A stretch of 64,000 nt of DNA from Cognatundibacterium oligocarboniphilum (GCF_013377855.1 NZ_JABXYJ010000010.1:1-64000), one strand, 5' to 3'. Counted from the first letter of the stretch, positions 43,590 to 53,471 are shown. Translations and numbers: made by a program. Notes: a model not told the origin generated them from the letters alone.

Positions 43590-44255
43590 ATGAAAAACCG
43601 TTCCGCCAGCCTGCGCGAAGAAATTGAAGAACTGATCGCCACCGGACAATTACCGCCCGGACACCATCTGGATGAAACCGAGCTGGCTGCCCGCTTTCAT
43701 GTCTCCCGCACACCGGTACGGGAAGCGCTGATTCAGCTGGCGTCGATGGGGATTATCGAGATGCGGCCGCGGCGTGGCGCGCAGGTCGCCACCATCAGCC
43801 CGCAGCAGTTGGTGGAAATGTTTGAAGTGATGGCGGAATTCGAAGCCATGTGCGGCAGAATGGCTGCCCGCCGCATGTCTGCCGGTGAGCAGCAGGCGTT
43901 ACAGGCAGCGCATGAGGCCTGTAAAGCTGCCCGCGATGCGGAAGATACCGATGCCTATTTTTATAAAAATGAAGTGTTTCACGGCCTGATCTACACGGGC
44001 AGTCATAACCAGTTCCTGGCGCAGCAGGCTACCAATCTGCACCGTCGTCTGCGGCCTTACCGGCGTTTGCAGCTGCGGGTGCGGGACCGCCTGAAAAATT
44101 CCTACCACGAGCATGACGACGTCGTGCAGGCAATTCTGCAGGGTGACGGTGAAAAGACAGCGCAGCTGCTGCGTAACCATATCACCATCCAGGGAGAGCG
44201 TTTTGCCGATCTGATGGCTTCGTTATCTGACAGCGCCGGCAACACAGCTATTTAA
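43590..44255 (+). CDS. GntR/FadR-family regulator, likely malonate operon repressor (MdcY-like)
   Basis: The 221-residue protein has an N-terminal winged helix (LREEIEELIATGQLPPGHHLDETELAARFHVSRTPVREALIQLASMGIIEMRPRRGAQV) and an all-helical FCD effector domain with metal-binding residues (EVFHGLIYTGSHNQFL, HRRLRPYR, HDDVVQAILQGD). It starts at the ATG at 43590. It is divergent from dctP-mdc, with an MdcY-type operator in between, so it is expected to repress malonate uptake and decarboxylation until malonate binds. The stop overlaps the convergent HD-GYP gene by four bases. Confidence 0.9.
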   Translation: MKNRSASLREEIEELIATGQLPPGHHLDETELAARFHVSRTPVREALIQLASMGIIEMRPRRGAQVATISPQQLVEMFEVMAEFEAMCGRMAARRMSAGEQQALQAAHEACKAARDAEDTDAYFYKNEVFHGLIYTGSHNQFLAQQATNLHRRLRPYRRLQLRVRDRLKNSYHEHDDVVQAILQGDGEKTAQLLRNHITIQGERFADLMASLSDSAGNTAI

Positions 44256-45538
44256 TTTTTCTCGACCTGACGTTCCGAATCAAAGAAATACGTCATCCGC
44301 TTGCGCGGACTCAGATAGTCATGGATTTCGGGGCTCAGTTGTCCCGGCTTCATGCTCTGGGTAATTTCAAGCAAGGGATCATGCATCAGATCAAGAATGA
44401 TGGCTTCATTTTTTGGCACGCTGGGATCGTAAATCAGCACGCTGGGGCGCAGGGGTTTCTGGGAATTCACGGCAATCACCATTCCGAGGGTACCGTCAGA
44501 TAATTTAACAATGGTTCCAGGTGGATAAATCCCCATGCTGCGGATAAACAGATTCAGTGCCGGAACGTCGAACTGCTTGCGCAACTGGCTGAACATATAT
44601 GCCATTGCCTCATGCGGGCTCATTGATTCCTGATAATTAGGCCGGTTGCACAGATTGTCGTAGGCATTGGTGATCGCGACGATGCGCGCCAGCGGCGAGA
44701 TTGCATCGCCTTTCAATCCCTCCGGATAACCGCTGCCGTCAATATATTCGTGGTGCTGAGCGATAATATCCCTGACTTGCTTCGGCAATGAAAGCTTATC
44801 TGCGATCTTTAATCCGTAGTAACAATGCTGCTGCATCAGATGCATCTCGGCCTTGGTCAGCTGGAAAGTCTTGTTCACTACCCGGTCGGGAATTTCCATC
44901 TTGCCGATATCGTGAAACAGACACCCCATACCCAGCAGTTTCAGATCCTCGCGGGAAAAAGACAATTCCTTCGCCAGCATCATGGTCAGCACAGCGGTAT
45001 TGAGCGAATGGTAATAAGTGTCCTCGCCAGCGATCTTGTCGTTCATCAGATGAATCGCAATGTCTTTGTCGATCAGCAACGAATCCACCATCTGTTCGAC
45101 CAGTTGCTCGGCCTGCTGTACCGACTCCTGAGGGCGCGAAAACAGATTGCGATTAATGTTTTTCAAAGCAGTGGCCGTCTTCAGCAGCTGTTTTTCGCAT
45201 TCGGCAATGGCATTGCGCTCACGAATCAGGCGATCGATGCGTGCCTTCTTTTCACGGATTTTTTCCTGCTCTTCTTCGGTCAGTTCCAGCTTTTCCGGAT
45301 CTGCTTTCGGTTCAGCCGAAGGCGCCGGAGGCGGTAGCGGGCGGCAATCCGACTTCACCGGATTGACCCGGATGGTCGGGACACCCAGTTGTTTCAGTGC
45401 ACGCAATTCCTGTTCAGTTTTTATCTTGAAGCTGCTGAGCGCAAAGGAGTGATCCAACCAGGGAATATCCAGATGCACATAAAGACCAATACAGAGTTGC
45501 TCAATTGGGACGTTGACAGTTCTAGGCGCGGCGCACAT
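44252..45538 (-). CDS. HD-GYP domain protein with N-terminal DUF3391
   Basis: The 428-residue protein has a DUF3391 N-terminus (VPIEQLCIGLYVHLDIPWLDHSFALSSFKI), a charged linker and a canonical HD-GYP phosphodiesterase domain. The domain shows FHDIGKMEIPD, MQQHCYYG, AQHHEYIDGSGYPEGLKGDAISPLARIVAI. It should hydrolyse cyclic di-GMP. No membrane spans or sensor domain are seen beyond DUF3391. Confidence 0.93.
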   Translation of the reverse strand: MCAAPRTVNVPIEQLCIGLYVHLDIPWLDHSFALSSFKIKTEQELRALKQLGVPTIRVNPVKSDCRPLPPPAPSAEPKADPEKLELTEEEQEKIREKKARIDRLIRERNAIAECEKQLLKTATALKNINRNLFSRPQESVQQAEQLVEQMVDSLLIDKDIAIHLMNDKIAGEDTYYHSLNTAVLTMMLAKELSFSREDLKLLGMGCLFHDIGKMEIPDRVVNKTFQLTKAEMHLMQQHCYYGLKIADKLSLPKQVRDIIAQHHEYIDGSGYPEGLKGDAISPLARIVAITNAYDNLCNRPNYQESMSPHEAMAYMFSQLRKQFDVPALNLFIRSMGIYPPGTIVKLSDGTLGMVIAVNSQKPLRPSVLIYDPSVPKNEAIILDLMHDPLLEITQSMKPGQLSPEIHDYLSPRKRMTYFFDSERQVEKN

Positions 45539-45695
45539 TGACGGTTCGGGAAGTATGGATGCAATATTTTAGCAGCCTCTTTAACAAAAGAAACATGGGT
45601 TTGCTGCAATCGCTCACATCCCGGGCGCTATTTCATGATTACTATTACAATCAGCAGAATTTCCGATCCGTCCCATCTTTTTCAGAAAGTCCCTG

Positions 45696-46406
45696 ATGAA
45701 TCAGCCCGTCAAGCAATACAAATACTATGATTTTGTCATGGCCGCTTTTGTCACTGTACTGCTGTGCTCCAATCTGATCGGCGCTGCCAAAGCCGCCCAG
45801 GTCACCTTGCCAGTGCTGGGCACCATCAGCTTCGGTGCCGGCGTACTGTTTTTTCCGATCTCTTATCTGTTTGGCGATATCCTGACCGAAGTCTATGGAT
45901 ACGGACGGGATCGCCGGGTGATCTGGGCAGGATTTGCCGCCTTGCTGTTTGCAGCAGTGATGTCCGTCGTCGTACTGGCGCTCACACCAGTGGCCGACGC
46001 GTTCAATCAAGATTACCAGAAGCATCTGACTGCGGTGTTCGGCAATACTCCCCGTATCATTCTGGGTTCCATCACGGCGTTCTGGAGCGGCAGTTTCGTC
46101 AATAGCTATGTGCTGGCGAAAATGAAAATCGCGACTAAAGGCAGACATCTCTGGCTGCGTACGATCGGCTCCACCATGTGCGGCGAGCTGGTCGACTCCA
46201 GCCTGTTTTATGTAATTGCGTTTTATGGCATCTGGTCCGATCATCAGCTCATTACCGTGGCGATTGCCCAGTATCTGCTGAAAACCGGCTGGGAGGTTGT
46301 GATGACACCGGTGACCTATAAAATAGTCGGTTTCCTGAAGCACAAAGAACAGGAAGATTTTTATGACAGGCACACTAACTTCACGCCTTTCCGCCTGAAG
46401 GTGTAA
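45696..46406 (+). CDS. Queuosine precursor transporter (YhhQ family)
   Basis: The 236-residue membrane protein has about six spans and YhhQ landmarks: NLIGAAKAAQV, FFPISYLFGDILTEVYGYGRDRRVIWAGF, FWSGSFVNSYVLAKMKI and RTIGSTMCGELVDSSLFYVIAF. It imports 7-cyano- or 7-aminomethyl-7-deazaguanine for tRNA queuosine synthesis. I looked for a preQ1 riboswitch upstream and saw none. Confidence 0.93.
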   Translation: MNQPVKQYKYYDFVMAAFVTVLLCSNLIGAAKAAQVTLPVLGTISFGAGVLFFPISYLFGDILTEVYGYGRDRRVIWAGFAALLFAAVMSVVVLALTPVADAFNQDYQKHLTAVFGNTPRIILGSITAFWSGSFVNSYVLAKMKIATKGRHLWLRTIGSTMCGELVDSSLFYVIAFYGIWSDHQLITVAIAQYLLKTGWEVVMTPVTYKIVGFLKHKEQEDFYDRHTNFTPFRLKV

Positions 46407-46528
46407 TCCCGTAACAGACAATCAGTGCACCCAAAAAAATTATTATTTATCTATTTATCGCTGTTTCGTGACGCAAAGTGCGGGACAAGGTATGATCTTA
46501 ATTTTGCTATCAGGAACTGGTTTGCACC

Positions 46529-46864
46529 ATGGAAGGACTCTCTGATCAGGCGCTGACGCAAGTCGCACAATACTTTTCTGCTCTGGCGGAACCGACCCGT
46601 TTGCGTATCCTGAATTGCCTGCGCGATGGCGAGCTGAATGTCGGGGAACTGGCAGAACGCTGCGAATGTTCGCAGGCGAATGTATCGCGTCACTTATCCA
46701 CTCTGGCCAAGCATGGCTTTATCCAGCGCGAAGGCCGGGGCAATGCCGCCTATTACCAGATTGCGGACGAATCCGTCTATGCCTTATGCGATCTGGTCTG
46801 CAGCAACGTGGCGCGCCAGCTTGATGCGCAGGCCGCATTACTGAATACCCTTCGCAACCGCTAA
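46529..46864 (+). CDS. ArsR/SmtB-family regulator, probably sulfur/persulfide-sensing
   Basis: The 111-residue repressor has the ArsR helix-turn-helix (LAEPTRLRILNCLRDGELNVGELAERCECSQANVSRHLSTLAKHGFIQREGRGNAAYYQI). It carries cysteines at 30, 45, 47, 87 and 91, but not the CxC arsenic site in its usual place. The neighbours (sulfite exporter-type permease and a persulfide dioxygenase-like enzyme) point to a BigR/SqrR-like persulfide sensor. Which cysteines would react cannot be settled by eye. Confidence 0.87.
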   Translation: MEGLSDQALTQVAQYFSALAEPTRLRILNCLRDGELNVGELAERCECSQANVSRHLSTLAKHGFIQREGRGNAAYYQIADESVYALCDLVCSNVARQLDAQAALLNTLRNR

Positions 46865-46884
46865 CTCCTCTTTAGTGTGCCGAC

Positions 46885-47694
46885 TCAGTACCCCCACTGT
46901 TGCACGGCACGGATCAGCAGGCTGACGGCAACGCCCAGTACCAGTAACACAAAAACCATCTGCACTACCCGCACCGGCAGATGTGGCGCCAGCCGCCGCG
47001 CCAGCAGCGTACCGGCCACCGTCGCCAACGTAAAATAAACAGAAAAACCTGCCGGGATACTGGCGCCATGCCAGATTGCGGAAGCAATTCCCAGACTGCC
47101 GACCAGACTGATCACAAACAGCGACGTGGCAACCGCGCCCTGCAGCGTGACATTGGTCAGATGCCGCAACATCGGCACGATGATGAAGCCACCACCAACT
47201 CCCAGCAAACCCGTCATCAGACCGGCGACACTGCCGATCACGGCAATCACCGCAGCTGTTCTGGCTGACCAGTCAAAACGACCTGTGGTTTCGTTAATTT
47301 TCGCCAATACCTGATCCGGGTGTTTTTCATGATGTGCGTTCCGCAACTGCAATGCCAGCCGCGTCGCCACCAGCAACAGCACAAAGGCAAAACAGCCCAT
47401 CAGCCAGGCTTGCGGCAGACGCTGCGCCAACACCACGCCCAGCATGGTTGGCAAGCTACCCGCCAACGCCATCACGAAAGCCGCCCGGTACCGGACCAAG
47501 CGCTTCATAAATCCTTCTACAGCCCCGATCAGCGCCCCGGCAGTCACGCCCAGCAGAGCGACCGGCATCGCCTGCTGCATGCTCCAGCCCTGGCTGTACA
47601 CCAAAGCCGGAACCGCCAGAATACCGCCTCCTGCGCCGGTCACGCCCATCAGTAGTCCGATCACCGCACCCAGTAATATCGCCAATAAATCCAT
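46885..47694 (-). CDS. TauE/SafE-family sulfite/sulfur-compound exporter
   Basis: The 269-residue protein has eight spans and the duplicated TauE motif (GAVIGLLMGVTGAGGGILAVPALV and GSVAGLMTGLLGVGGGFIIVPML). Relatives export sulfite, sulfoacetate or thiosulfate-type anions. I start at the ATG at 47694. It is convergent with the ArsR gene and divergent from the dioxygenase gene, the arrangement of bigR-type sulfur loci. Confidence 0.9.
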   Translation of the reverse strand: MDLLAILLGAVIGLLMGVTGAGGGILAVPALVYSQGWSMQQAMPVALLGVTAGALIGAVEGFMKRLVRYRAAFVMALAGSLPTMLGVVLAQRLPQAWLMGCFAFVLLLVATRLALQLRNAHHEKHPDQVLAKINETTGRFDWSARTAAVIAVIGSVAGLMTGLLGVGGGFIIVPMLRHLTNVTLQGAVATSLFVISLVGSLGIASAIWHGASIPAGFSVYFTLATVAGTLLARRLAPHLPVRVVQMVFVLLVLGVAVSLLIRAVQQWGY

Positions 47695-47815
47695 ACACGC
47701 CGCTTGTTGTTGCAAATTGAGGAATCCGTCTGCAGCGGTACCGGTTGTTGGTCCAATGCATTCCGGTTTACTATGATGTTTCTCCTCTTTATCCTCTTAT
47801 TTTAACGGCTTCACG

Positions 47816-48679
47816 ATGCGACCGCCCCAGATTCAGCCTTTTTTCGATCCCGTATCCTGCACTGCCACTTACGTTGTCTATGATGAAAGCGGCGGGCATG
47901 CCGCAGTGATTGATCCAGTACTTGATTATGATCCCAAATCCGGTCGCACCGGAACCACCCGCGCTGATCAGATTCTCACGTTCCTGCAACAGCAGCAGCT
48001 GCGCCTCTGCTGGATACTGGAAACCCATGCCCATGCCGATCACCTGTCTGCGGCGCATTATCTGCGCCAGCAAGCCGGCGGAAAAATCGCCATCGGCGCT
48101 CATATCGGACAAGTGCAGCAAACCTTTAAGACCCTGTTCCATCTGGAACCGGAGTTTGCAACCGACGGCTCGCAATTTGATCAGTTATTTGACGACGGCG
48201 CCTGTTTTCCAATCGGCCAGCTGGAAGCGCAGGTCATGTTTCTGCCCGGTCATACACCGGCAGACATCGCTTACCGGATCGGTGACGCAGTATTTGTCGG
48301 CGATACCTTATTCATGCCGGATGTCGGCACGGCACGCTGTGATTTTCCCGGCGGGAATGCGCGCAAGTTATACCAATCCATCCGCAAGCTGTTGTCACTA
48401 CCTGCCGAAACACGGCTGTTCATGTGCCATGACTATCCGCCTGCTGGCCGTACAGTGAATCTGGAAACCACAGTAGCGGCACAAAGGGTGGAAAATATCC
48501 ATGTGCACGACGGAATTGATGAGGACGCCTTTGTCGCCATGCGCAACCGGCGTGATGCCGGACTGGAAATGCCGGTACTGTTACTGCCATCGGTGCAGGT
48601 GAACATCCGCGCCGGTGCCTTTCCGCCGGTCGAGGAAAATCAGGTCGCTTACCTGAAAATTCCACTGAATCAGCTCTGA
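47816..48679 (+). CDS. MBL-fold persulfide dioxygenase-like protein (ETHE1/Blh)
   Basis: The 287-residue protein has the metal motif H71-x-H73-x-D75-H76 (ETHAHADH), a further histidine in LPGHTPAD, DTLFMPDVGTARCDFPGG and MCHDYPP. The TARCDFPGG loop marks ETHE1/Blh enzymes, which oxidise glutathione persulfide to sulfite. The adjacent TauE protein could then export the sulfite. Confidence 0.9.
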   Translation: MRPPQIQPFFDPVSCTATYVVYDESGGHAAVIDPVLDYDPKSGRTGTTRADQILTFLQQQQLRLCWILETHAHADHLSAAHYLRQQAGGKIAIGAHIGQVQQTFKTLFHLEPEFATDGSQFDQLFDDGACFPIGQLEAQVMFLPGHTPADIAYRIGDAVFVGDTLFMPDVGTARCDFPGGNARKLYQSIRKLLSLPAETRLFMCHDYPPAGRTVNLETTVAAQRVENIHVHDGIDEDAFVAMRNRRDAGLEMPVLLLPSVQVNIRAGAFPPVEENQVAYLKIPLNQL

Positions 48680-48718
48680 CCCTGCGGTATTTTCCGTTCC
48701 GGACTCCAAGGAAACCTC

Positions 48719-49828
48719 ATGTCACAGACCATACGCCGCATCGCCATCAGCACCGGAGGCGGTGATGCACCAGGATTGAACGCAGTCATCCGCTCGGTTG
48801 TGTTTGCGGCTGTCCGGCGCGGTTGGGAATGTTATGGTATCCGCGAAGGATTCAATGGCATTCTCTGCCCTGACCGTTATCCGGAAGACGGTATCACGCG
48901 GCTCAGTATCGAGCAGGTTGACCAGATCGGCCATCTGGGCGGCACTCTGCTCGGCACCACCAACCACGGTAATCCATTACGTTATCCGACCCGCATGCCG
49001 GATGGCAGCATGCAGGAAACCGACCGCAGCGGTGAAATCCACGCCGCACTCAGGAACAGGGATATTGATGCGCTGATCTGTGTTGGCGGCGACGGCACAC
49101 TGACCATTGCCCACGCCCTGCATCTGCAAGGGATGCGGGTGGTGGGCGTACCAAAAACCATCGACAACGATCTCGATAAAACCTTTACCACGTTTGGCTT
49201 CGACACGGCAGTATCGTTCGCCACTGAATGTATAGACCGTCTGCACAGTACCGCCGCCAGCCACCGCCGCATCATGGTGGTGGAAGTTATGGGGCGTTAT
49301 GCCGGATGGATCGCGCTGCATTCCGGGATTGCAGCCAATGCGCACGGTATCCTGATCCCTGAAATTCCCTATGACATCGATCGGCTGGCGACACATCTGC
49401 TGGCACGCGAAGCCGCAGGCCAGCATTACGCCATCGTGATTGCGGCGGAAGGCGCCAATCCGGTCGGTGGCAATGCCACGCTCCAGAAACAGGCAAGTAC
49501 CGGTTACGTTGAAAGACTGGGCGGAATCGGAGAAAAACTGGCGCATGAATTGCAGCAAAAAACCGGCAAGGAAACCCGTGCAGTCGTGCTCGGCCATTTA
49601 TTGCGGGGCGGCAGTCCGAGCGCCTTCGACCGCGTATCCGCCATGCGCTTCGGCGCGGCGGCTGTGCGTGCGCTGGACGAAGGGCATTCCGGCATTATGG
49701 TGGCGCTGGCATTTCCGGATGTGAATTATGTCGCGCTGGAAGAAGTGGCCGGACGCATGAAAAATGTTCCGCTGAACAGCGATTGCCTGCAGACTGCGCG
49801 CGACCTGCATATCTGTCTCGGCGACTGA
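48719..49828 (+). CDS. 6-phosphofructokinase
   Basis: The 369-residue enzyme phosphorylates fructose 6-phosphate. It shows TGGGDAPGLNAVIR (12-25), GGDGT (123-127), PKTIDNDLD (145-153), the MGRYAGWIAL region (191-200) and GHLLRGGSPSAFDR. A Gly at the position equivalent to E. coli 104 usually means ATP use, whereas pyrophosphate enzymes have Asp. The Lys in PKTIDND is shared with pyrophosphate and trypanosomal/actinobacterial ATP forms. So an ATP-dependent member of the atypical clade is most likely. Many betaproteobacteria lack PFK. Confidence 0.9.
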   Translation: MSQTIRRIAISTGGGDAPGLNAVIRSVVFAAVRRGWECYGIREGFNGILCPDRYPEDGITRLSIEQVDQIGHLGGTLLGTTNHGNPLRYPTRMPDGSMQETDRSGEIHAALRNRDIDALICVGGDGTLTIAHALHLQGMRVVGVPKTIDNDLDKTFTTFGFDTAVSFATECIDRLHSTAASHRRIMVVEVMGRYAGWIALHSGIAANAHGILIPEIPYDIDRLATHLLAREAAGQHYAIVIAAEGANPVGGNATLQKQASTGYVERLGGIGEKLAHELQQKTGKETRAVVLGHLLRGGSPSAFDRVSAMRFGAAAVRALDEGHSGIMVALAFPDVNYVALEEVAGRMKNVPLNSDCLQTARDLHICLGD

Positions 49829-49850
49829 ACAGGATTCAAACGATGAGGTC

Positions 49851-52800
49851 TCATTCCGGCGAATGACGCTGCCGGATAAATTCTTCCAGCTGCGCTGCCG
49901 GCATCGGTTGCGCAAAGTAATACCCCTGCACTTCGGTGCACCCCTGCTGTCGCAGAAACTCCAGCTGCTCGGCGGTCTCCACTCCTTCGGCAATCGTCTT
50001 CAAACCCAGGTTTTTAGCCAGCCCGATGACCGCACTGACAATCGCCTTATCTTCCGGATCAGTATGAATATCGCGCACAAAGCTGCGGTCAATCTTGAGT
50101 TTATAGACTTTAAATTTCTTCAGATAACTCAGCGAAGAATAACCGGTTCCGAAATCATCAATCGACATTCTGACACCGTACCGATGCAAGTTACTCATCA
50201 TCTCGATCGCAGCTTCCGGGTCATGCATCGCCACACTTTCTGTCAGCTCCAGCTCCAGGAAAGCGGCGGACATTTTTTCTGCCGCCAGAATCTGGCTGAC
50301 CACATGCGGCAAGTCCCCATGGCGGAATTGCACCGCCGAAAGATTCACCGCCATGCAAAGCTCTTTATACCCCAGCTCATGCCACAACCGCAGCTGATGA
50401 ATGGCGGTGTTCAGCACCCATTCGCCGATCTGCAAAATCATGCCGCTTTCCTCTGCTACCGGAATAAACTCTACCGGTGATATTGCTCCCAGTTCCGGAT
50501 GCTGCCAGCGCAGCAAGGCTTCGGTACCGATCACCTGTCCGGTTCCGATATCAATCTGTGGCTGATAATGCAAAATAAACTGCTGCTTTTCCAAAGCCTG
50601 CCGCAATGCGTGGACCAGCTCCAGATGGCGCGCAGAGCGCGCTTGCATCTCCTGCGTGAAAAACCGGTAAGCATTGCGACCCTCACGCTTTGCCCGGTAC
50701 ATGGCGACATCGGCATTTTTGGACAAAGTTTCCAGATTCTGACCATCGTCCGGACACATTGCTATTCCTGCCGAAGTAGTAATCGTCAGGTCGACATTTC
50801 CAATGTGGTAAGGCAGGCAAACAATTTCCATCAGCTTGGTTACGACCCGCTCTGCTCCCACACTGTCCACACCCGGCAGTATCAGCACGAACTCATCCCC
50901 GCCAAGACGTGAAATCGTATCGTCCGCCCGCAGGCTGACCGACAGGCGGTGCGCAACTTCCATCAGCAGCGCATCGCCGATGCTATGGCCCAGTGAGTCA
51001 TTGATATCTTTAAAATGGTCGAGATCAAAAAAAATCACCGCCAGCGGCTCTCCGGTGCGTACGACCCGGCCAAATGCATAGCGCGCCCGCTCTTCCAACA
51101 GCACCCGGTTAGGCAAACCGGTCAGCGCATCAAAATGCGCCAGATATTGAATTCTTTCCTCGTTCCGTTTTTTCTCACTGATATCTTCTTGCATGATGAG
51201 AAAATGAGTAATTTCCCCGGCACCATCTCTCACTGGAGAAATATGAATCAGATCGGTATGCATTTTTCCTGAAACATCGGCCCGAAGCAATTCCCCATGC
51301 CAGCTTTCTCCTTGTTTCAACAACTTGCGGGTCTTACGGTAATTCGCCCGGCTGAGTTGTCCGGGATACATCAGCGGTGGCCGCTGCCCGATCAATTCTT
51401 CCAGTGTCTTGTGATAGCGCTTCAGATAGGCCGCATTGACGTATTCAATATGCGCCTTGCGGTCGATAATTAGAATGGCATTGAAACTCTGCTCAACAGC
51501 CTGGGATAATTTACGCAAAGTCTCTTCGGCCTGCTTCCGTTCCAGAGTGCTTGCAATGTAATGCGCGGTCATTTCCAGTAGCTGAATCTGAAACACCGTC
51601 GGCTTGCCCGGCAAATGATTGTAAATCGCAAAAGCTCCTAACATCTTGCCTGTAGAAGAGACGATCGGTTCTGACCAGCATGATCTGAGTCCGGCCTGCC
51701 TGGCCAGAGTAGTATATTTTGCCCAGAATGGGTGACTCTCTATATCTGCTGCGATCGTCCTGGTCGCAGTGGCCATTGTATTGCCACAAGAGCCTTCTCC
51801 GGGAGCGATTCCCAGACCATTAATCGCATGCAGAAAAAAATCCGGCAAACTGGGTGCTGCGCCTGTTCTGATACGGTGTCCGTCTTTATCTAATAACATG
51901 ATGGTACACATACTTCCGGGGATCACCACTTCCAGCTTCAGTACGACATCATGCAGAATATCTCGGACAGACTGGTTCCCAGTGGTGTGCTCTATCAGGT
52001 AGCTCCGCACAGCTTCCATCTGCAAAGATTGGCTTCTGGCCTGTTCCAGCTCAAATCGGGTCAGGGCATGGCTGATATCGACCGCCATTTCCAGCAACAA
52101 CCGGCGAGAGGGTTCATCGAAGGCATCAATCTGATCCAGCAACAGATTAAATGTCCCCACCACTTTGCCATTTTTATGTAAAGGCAAAATTGCCATGGAT
52201 TTCCACCCGAATGAGACACTGCGCTGATGCCAGTGCCGATGCTGGGTATCCTGCTGTAAATTCTGATACCAGAACGGCTCATCATTCATCAGCACGCTCG
52301 AAATCGGTCCGATATTGCCATTTTGATCCGGTTCTCTGGAAATTTTCAGGTCTGACAGATAGCCGGTTTCATCGCCATATTGCGCCACAGGCCGGAATTC
52401 CTGGGTATCTTCATTCACAAGCCCAATCCACGCCATATTCATGCCGCCATGCACCACCGCATGATGGCAAACCCGCTCAAACAGCTCCTGCTCAGAGCTG
52501 CTGCGCACGATAGACTGGTTGCACAGGCTGAGCGCATTGTAAAGCCGAGTCAGACGCTGGTTTTTCTGGCTGATTTCCCGATTTTCGGCGTCAACTCTTT
52601 CCAGATACTGTCGTGTCTGCACAATCCAGGATTTAATACTGGTAACATCTTCCCTGCCACGATCACCCGCAGCAGGCATATGCCGCCCACCAAGCTGGGA
52701 AAGCTGCTGGTAAATTTCTTCCAGCGTCCCCCCCATCATCTTCCAATGTGAACGATAGCTGCGCACCAGCAGTACCAGAATAATCAGGCCATTGAGCACC

Positions 52801-53471
52801 ATGATTTTCTGCAACCACTGTACCCGCGACTCAAGTTCGGAGGCAATTTGCTCCAGCCGGACATGCGCCATCCTGCGCGCCTGGTTGATCTGTTCGATGA
52901 TGGAAATCTTTTGCTGCAGATAGGCCGGATCGTACAAGGGTATGCTGGCGGCCTTCTGGGCTTCCGACAGAGTATGGTCAGCACTATCGCTGACCATGCG
53001 CATGGCATTCAGCTCCGTCTGGCACAGATGGTCAGACTGTATTTTGGCTGCATTTAACCTGCTGATTTCCTGCTCGGTAAAACCAGCCTGGGAAATCAGC
53101 TCCATCAGGGCGATTTTTTTCCCGACCGGCTCCCGCGTTTTGTCAGGATTGGACAGCATCTCCCATTCCATGCGGGCGCCGCCTGCTGGTCGTGGGCGGC
53201 GGCCATCCCGGATATCCAGAACTTCCTGATAATAGCGCTGATAAATCGGGTCGCCCGTTGCCACATAGGCGCGTGCCATACGGGTCAGATCATCGGCGGA
53301 TTGCCGCAACTCATCGACCAGGGAAAGCGCTTTGAAGTGTTGCTGCTGCAGGGTATCGAGCTGGTTTTCAGAACGGATATAGACAGTAAAGAAGAGAAGA
53401 AAAATCAGCACACTGGCCGACACTATCCAGAAATTCCGGGTATAAGCGGATAAAGTATGATGCGCTCGCAT
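49851..53471 (-). CDS. Membrane GAF-GAF-PAS-GGDEF-EAL cyclic di-GMP protein
   Basis: The 1206-residue protein has a membrane span near 14-30, an extracytoplasmic helical region with a second span near 222-240, two GAF-like domains (about 310-470 and 490-650) and a PAS domain (about 655-770, NAILIIDRKAHIEYVNAAYLKRY). A GGDEF domain follows with an intact RLGGDEFVLILPG, then an EAL domain with GTEALLRWQHPELG, LELTESVAMHDP and IDDFGTGYSSLSYLKKF. Both active sites look complete, so it could make or break c-di-GMP depending on its inputs. It reads convergently toward the phosphofructokinase gene. Confidence 0.93.
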   Translation of the reverse strand: MRAHHTLSAYTRNFWIVSASVLIFLLFFTVYIRSENQLDTLQQQHFKALSLVDELRQSADDLTRMARAYVATGDPIYQRYYQEVLDIRDGRRPRPAGGARMEWEMLSNPDKTREPVGKKIALMELISQAGFTEQEISRLNAAKIQSDHLCQTELNAMRMVSDSADHTLSEAQKAASIPLYDPAYLQQKISIIEQINQARRMAHVRLEQIASELESRVQWLQKIMVLNGLIILVLLVRSYRSHWKMMGGTLEEIYQQLSQLGGRHMPAAGDRGREDVTSIKSWIVQTRQYLERVDAENREISQKNQRLTRLYNALSLCNQSIVRSSSEQELFERVCHHAVVHGGMNMAWIGLVNEDTQEFRPVAQYGDETGYLSDLKISREPDQNGNIGPISSVLMNDEPFWYQNLQQDTQHRHWHQRSVSFGWKSMAILPLHKNGKVVGTFNLLLDQIDAFDEPSRRLLLEMAVDISHALTRFELEQARSQSLQMEAVRSYLIEHTTGNQSVRDILHDVVLKLEVVIPGSMCTIMLLDKDGHRIRTGAAPSLPDFFLHAINGLGIAPGEGSCGNTMATATRTIAADIESHPFWAKYTTLARQAGLRSCWSEPIVSSTGKMLGAFAIYNHLPGKPTVFQIQLLEMTAHYIASTLERKQAEETLRKLSQAVEQSFNAILIIDRKAHIEYVNAAYLKRYHKTLEELIGQRPPLMYPGQLSRANYRKTRKLLKQGESWHGELLRADVSGKMHTDLIHISPVRDGAGEITHFLIMQEDISEKKRNEERIQYLAHFDALTGLPNRVLLEERARYAFGRVVRTGEPLAVIFFDLDHFKDINDSLGHSIGDALLMEVAHRLSVSLRADDTISRLGGDEFVLILPGVDSVGAERVVTKLMEIVCLPYHIGNVDLTITTSAGIAMCPDDGQNLETLSKNADVAMYRAKREGRNAYRFFTQEMQARSARHLELVHALRQALEKQQFILHYQPQIDIGTGQVIGTEALLRWQHPELGAISPVEFIPVAEESGMILQIGEWVLNTAIHQLRLWHELGYKELCMAVNLSAVQFRHGDLPHVVSQILAAEKMSAAFLELELTESVAMHDPEAAIEMMSNLHRYGVRMSIDDFGTGYSSLSYLKKFKVYKLKIDRSFVRDIHTDPEDKAIVSAVIGLAKNLGLKTIAEGVETAEQLEFLRQQGCTEVQGYYFAQPMPAAQLEEFIRQRHSPE

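Noticed and set aside
45539-45695. Possible preQ1 riboswitch before the queuosine precursor transporter
   Set aside because: I looked for the preQ1 hairpin and A-rich tail that pairs with the loop and could not find a convincing match.
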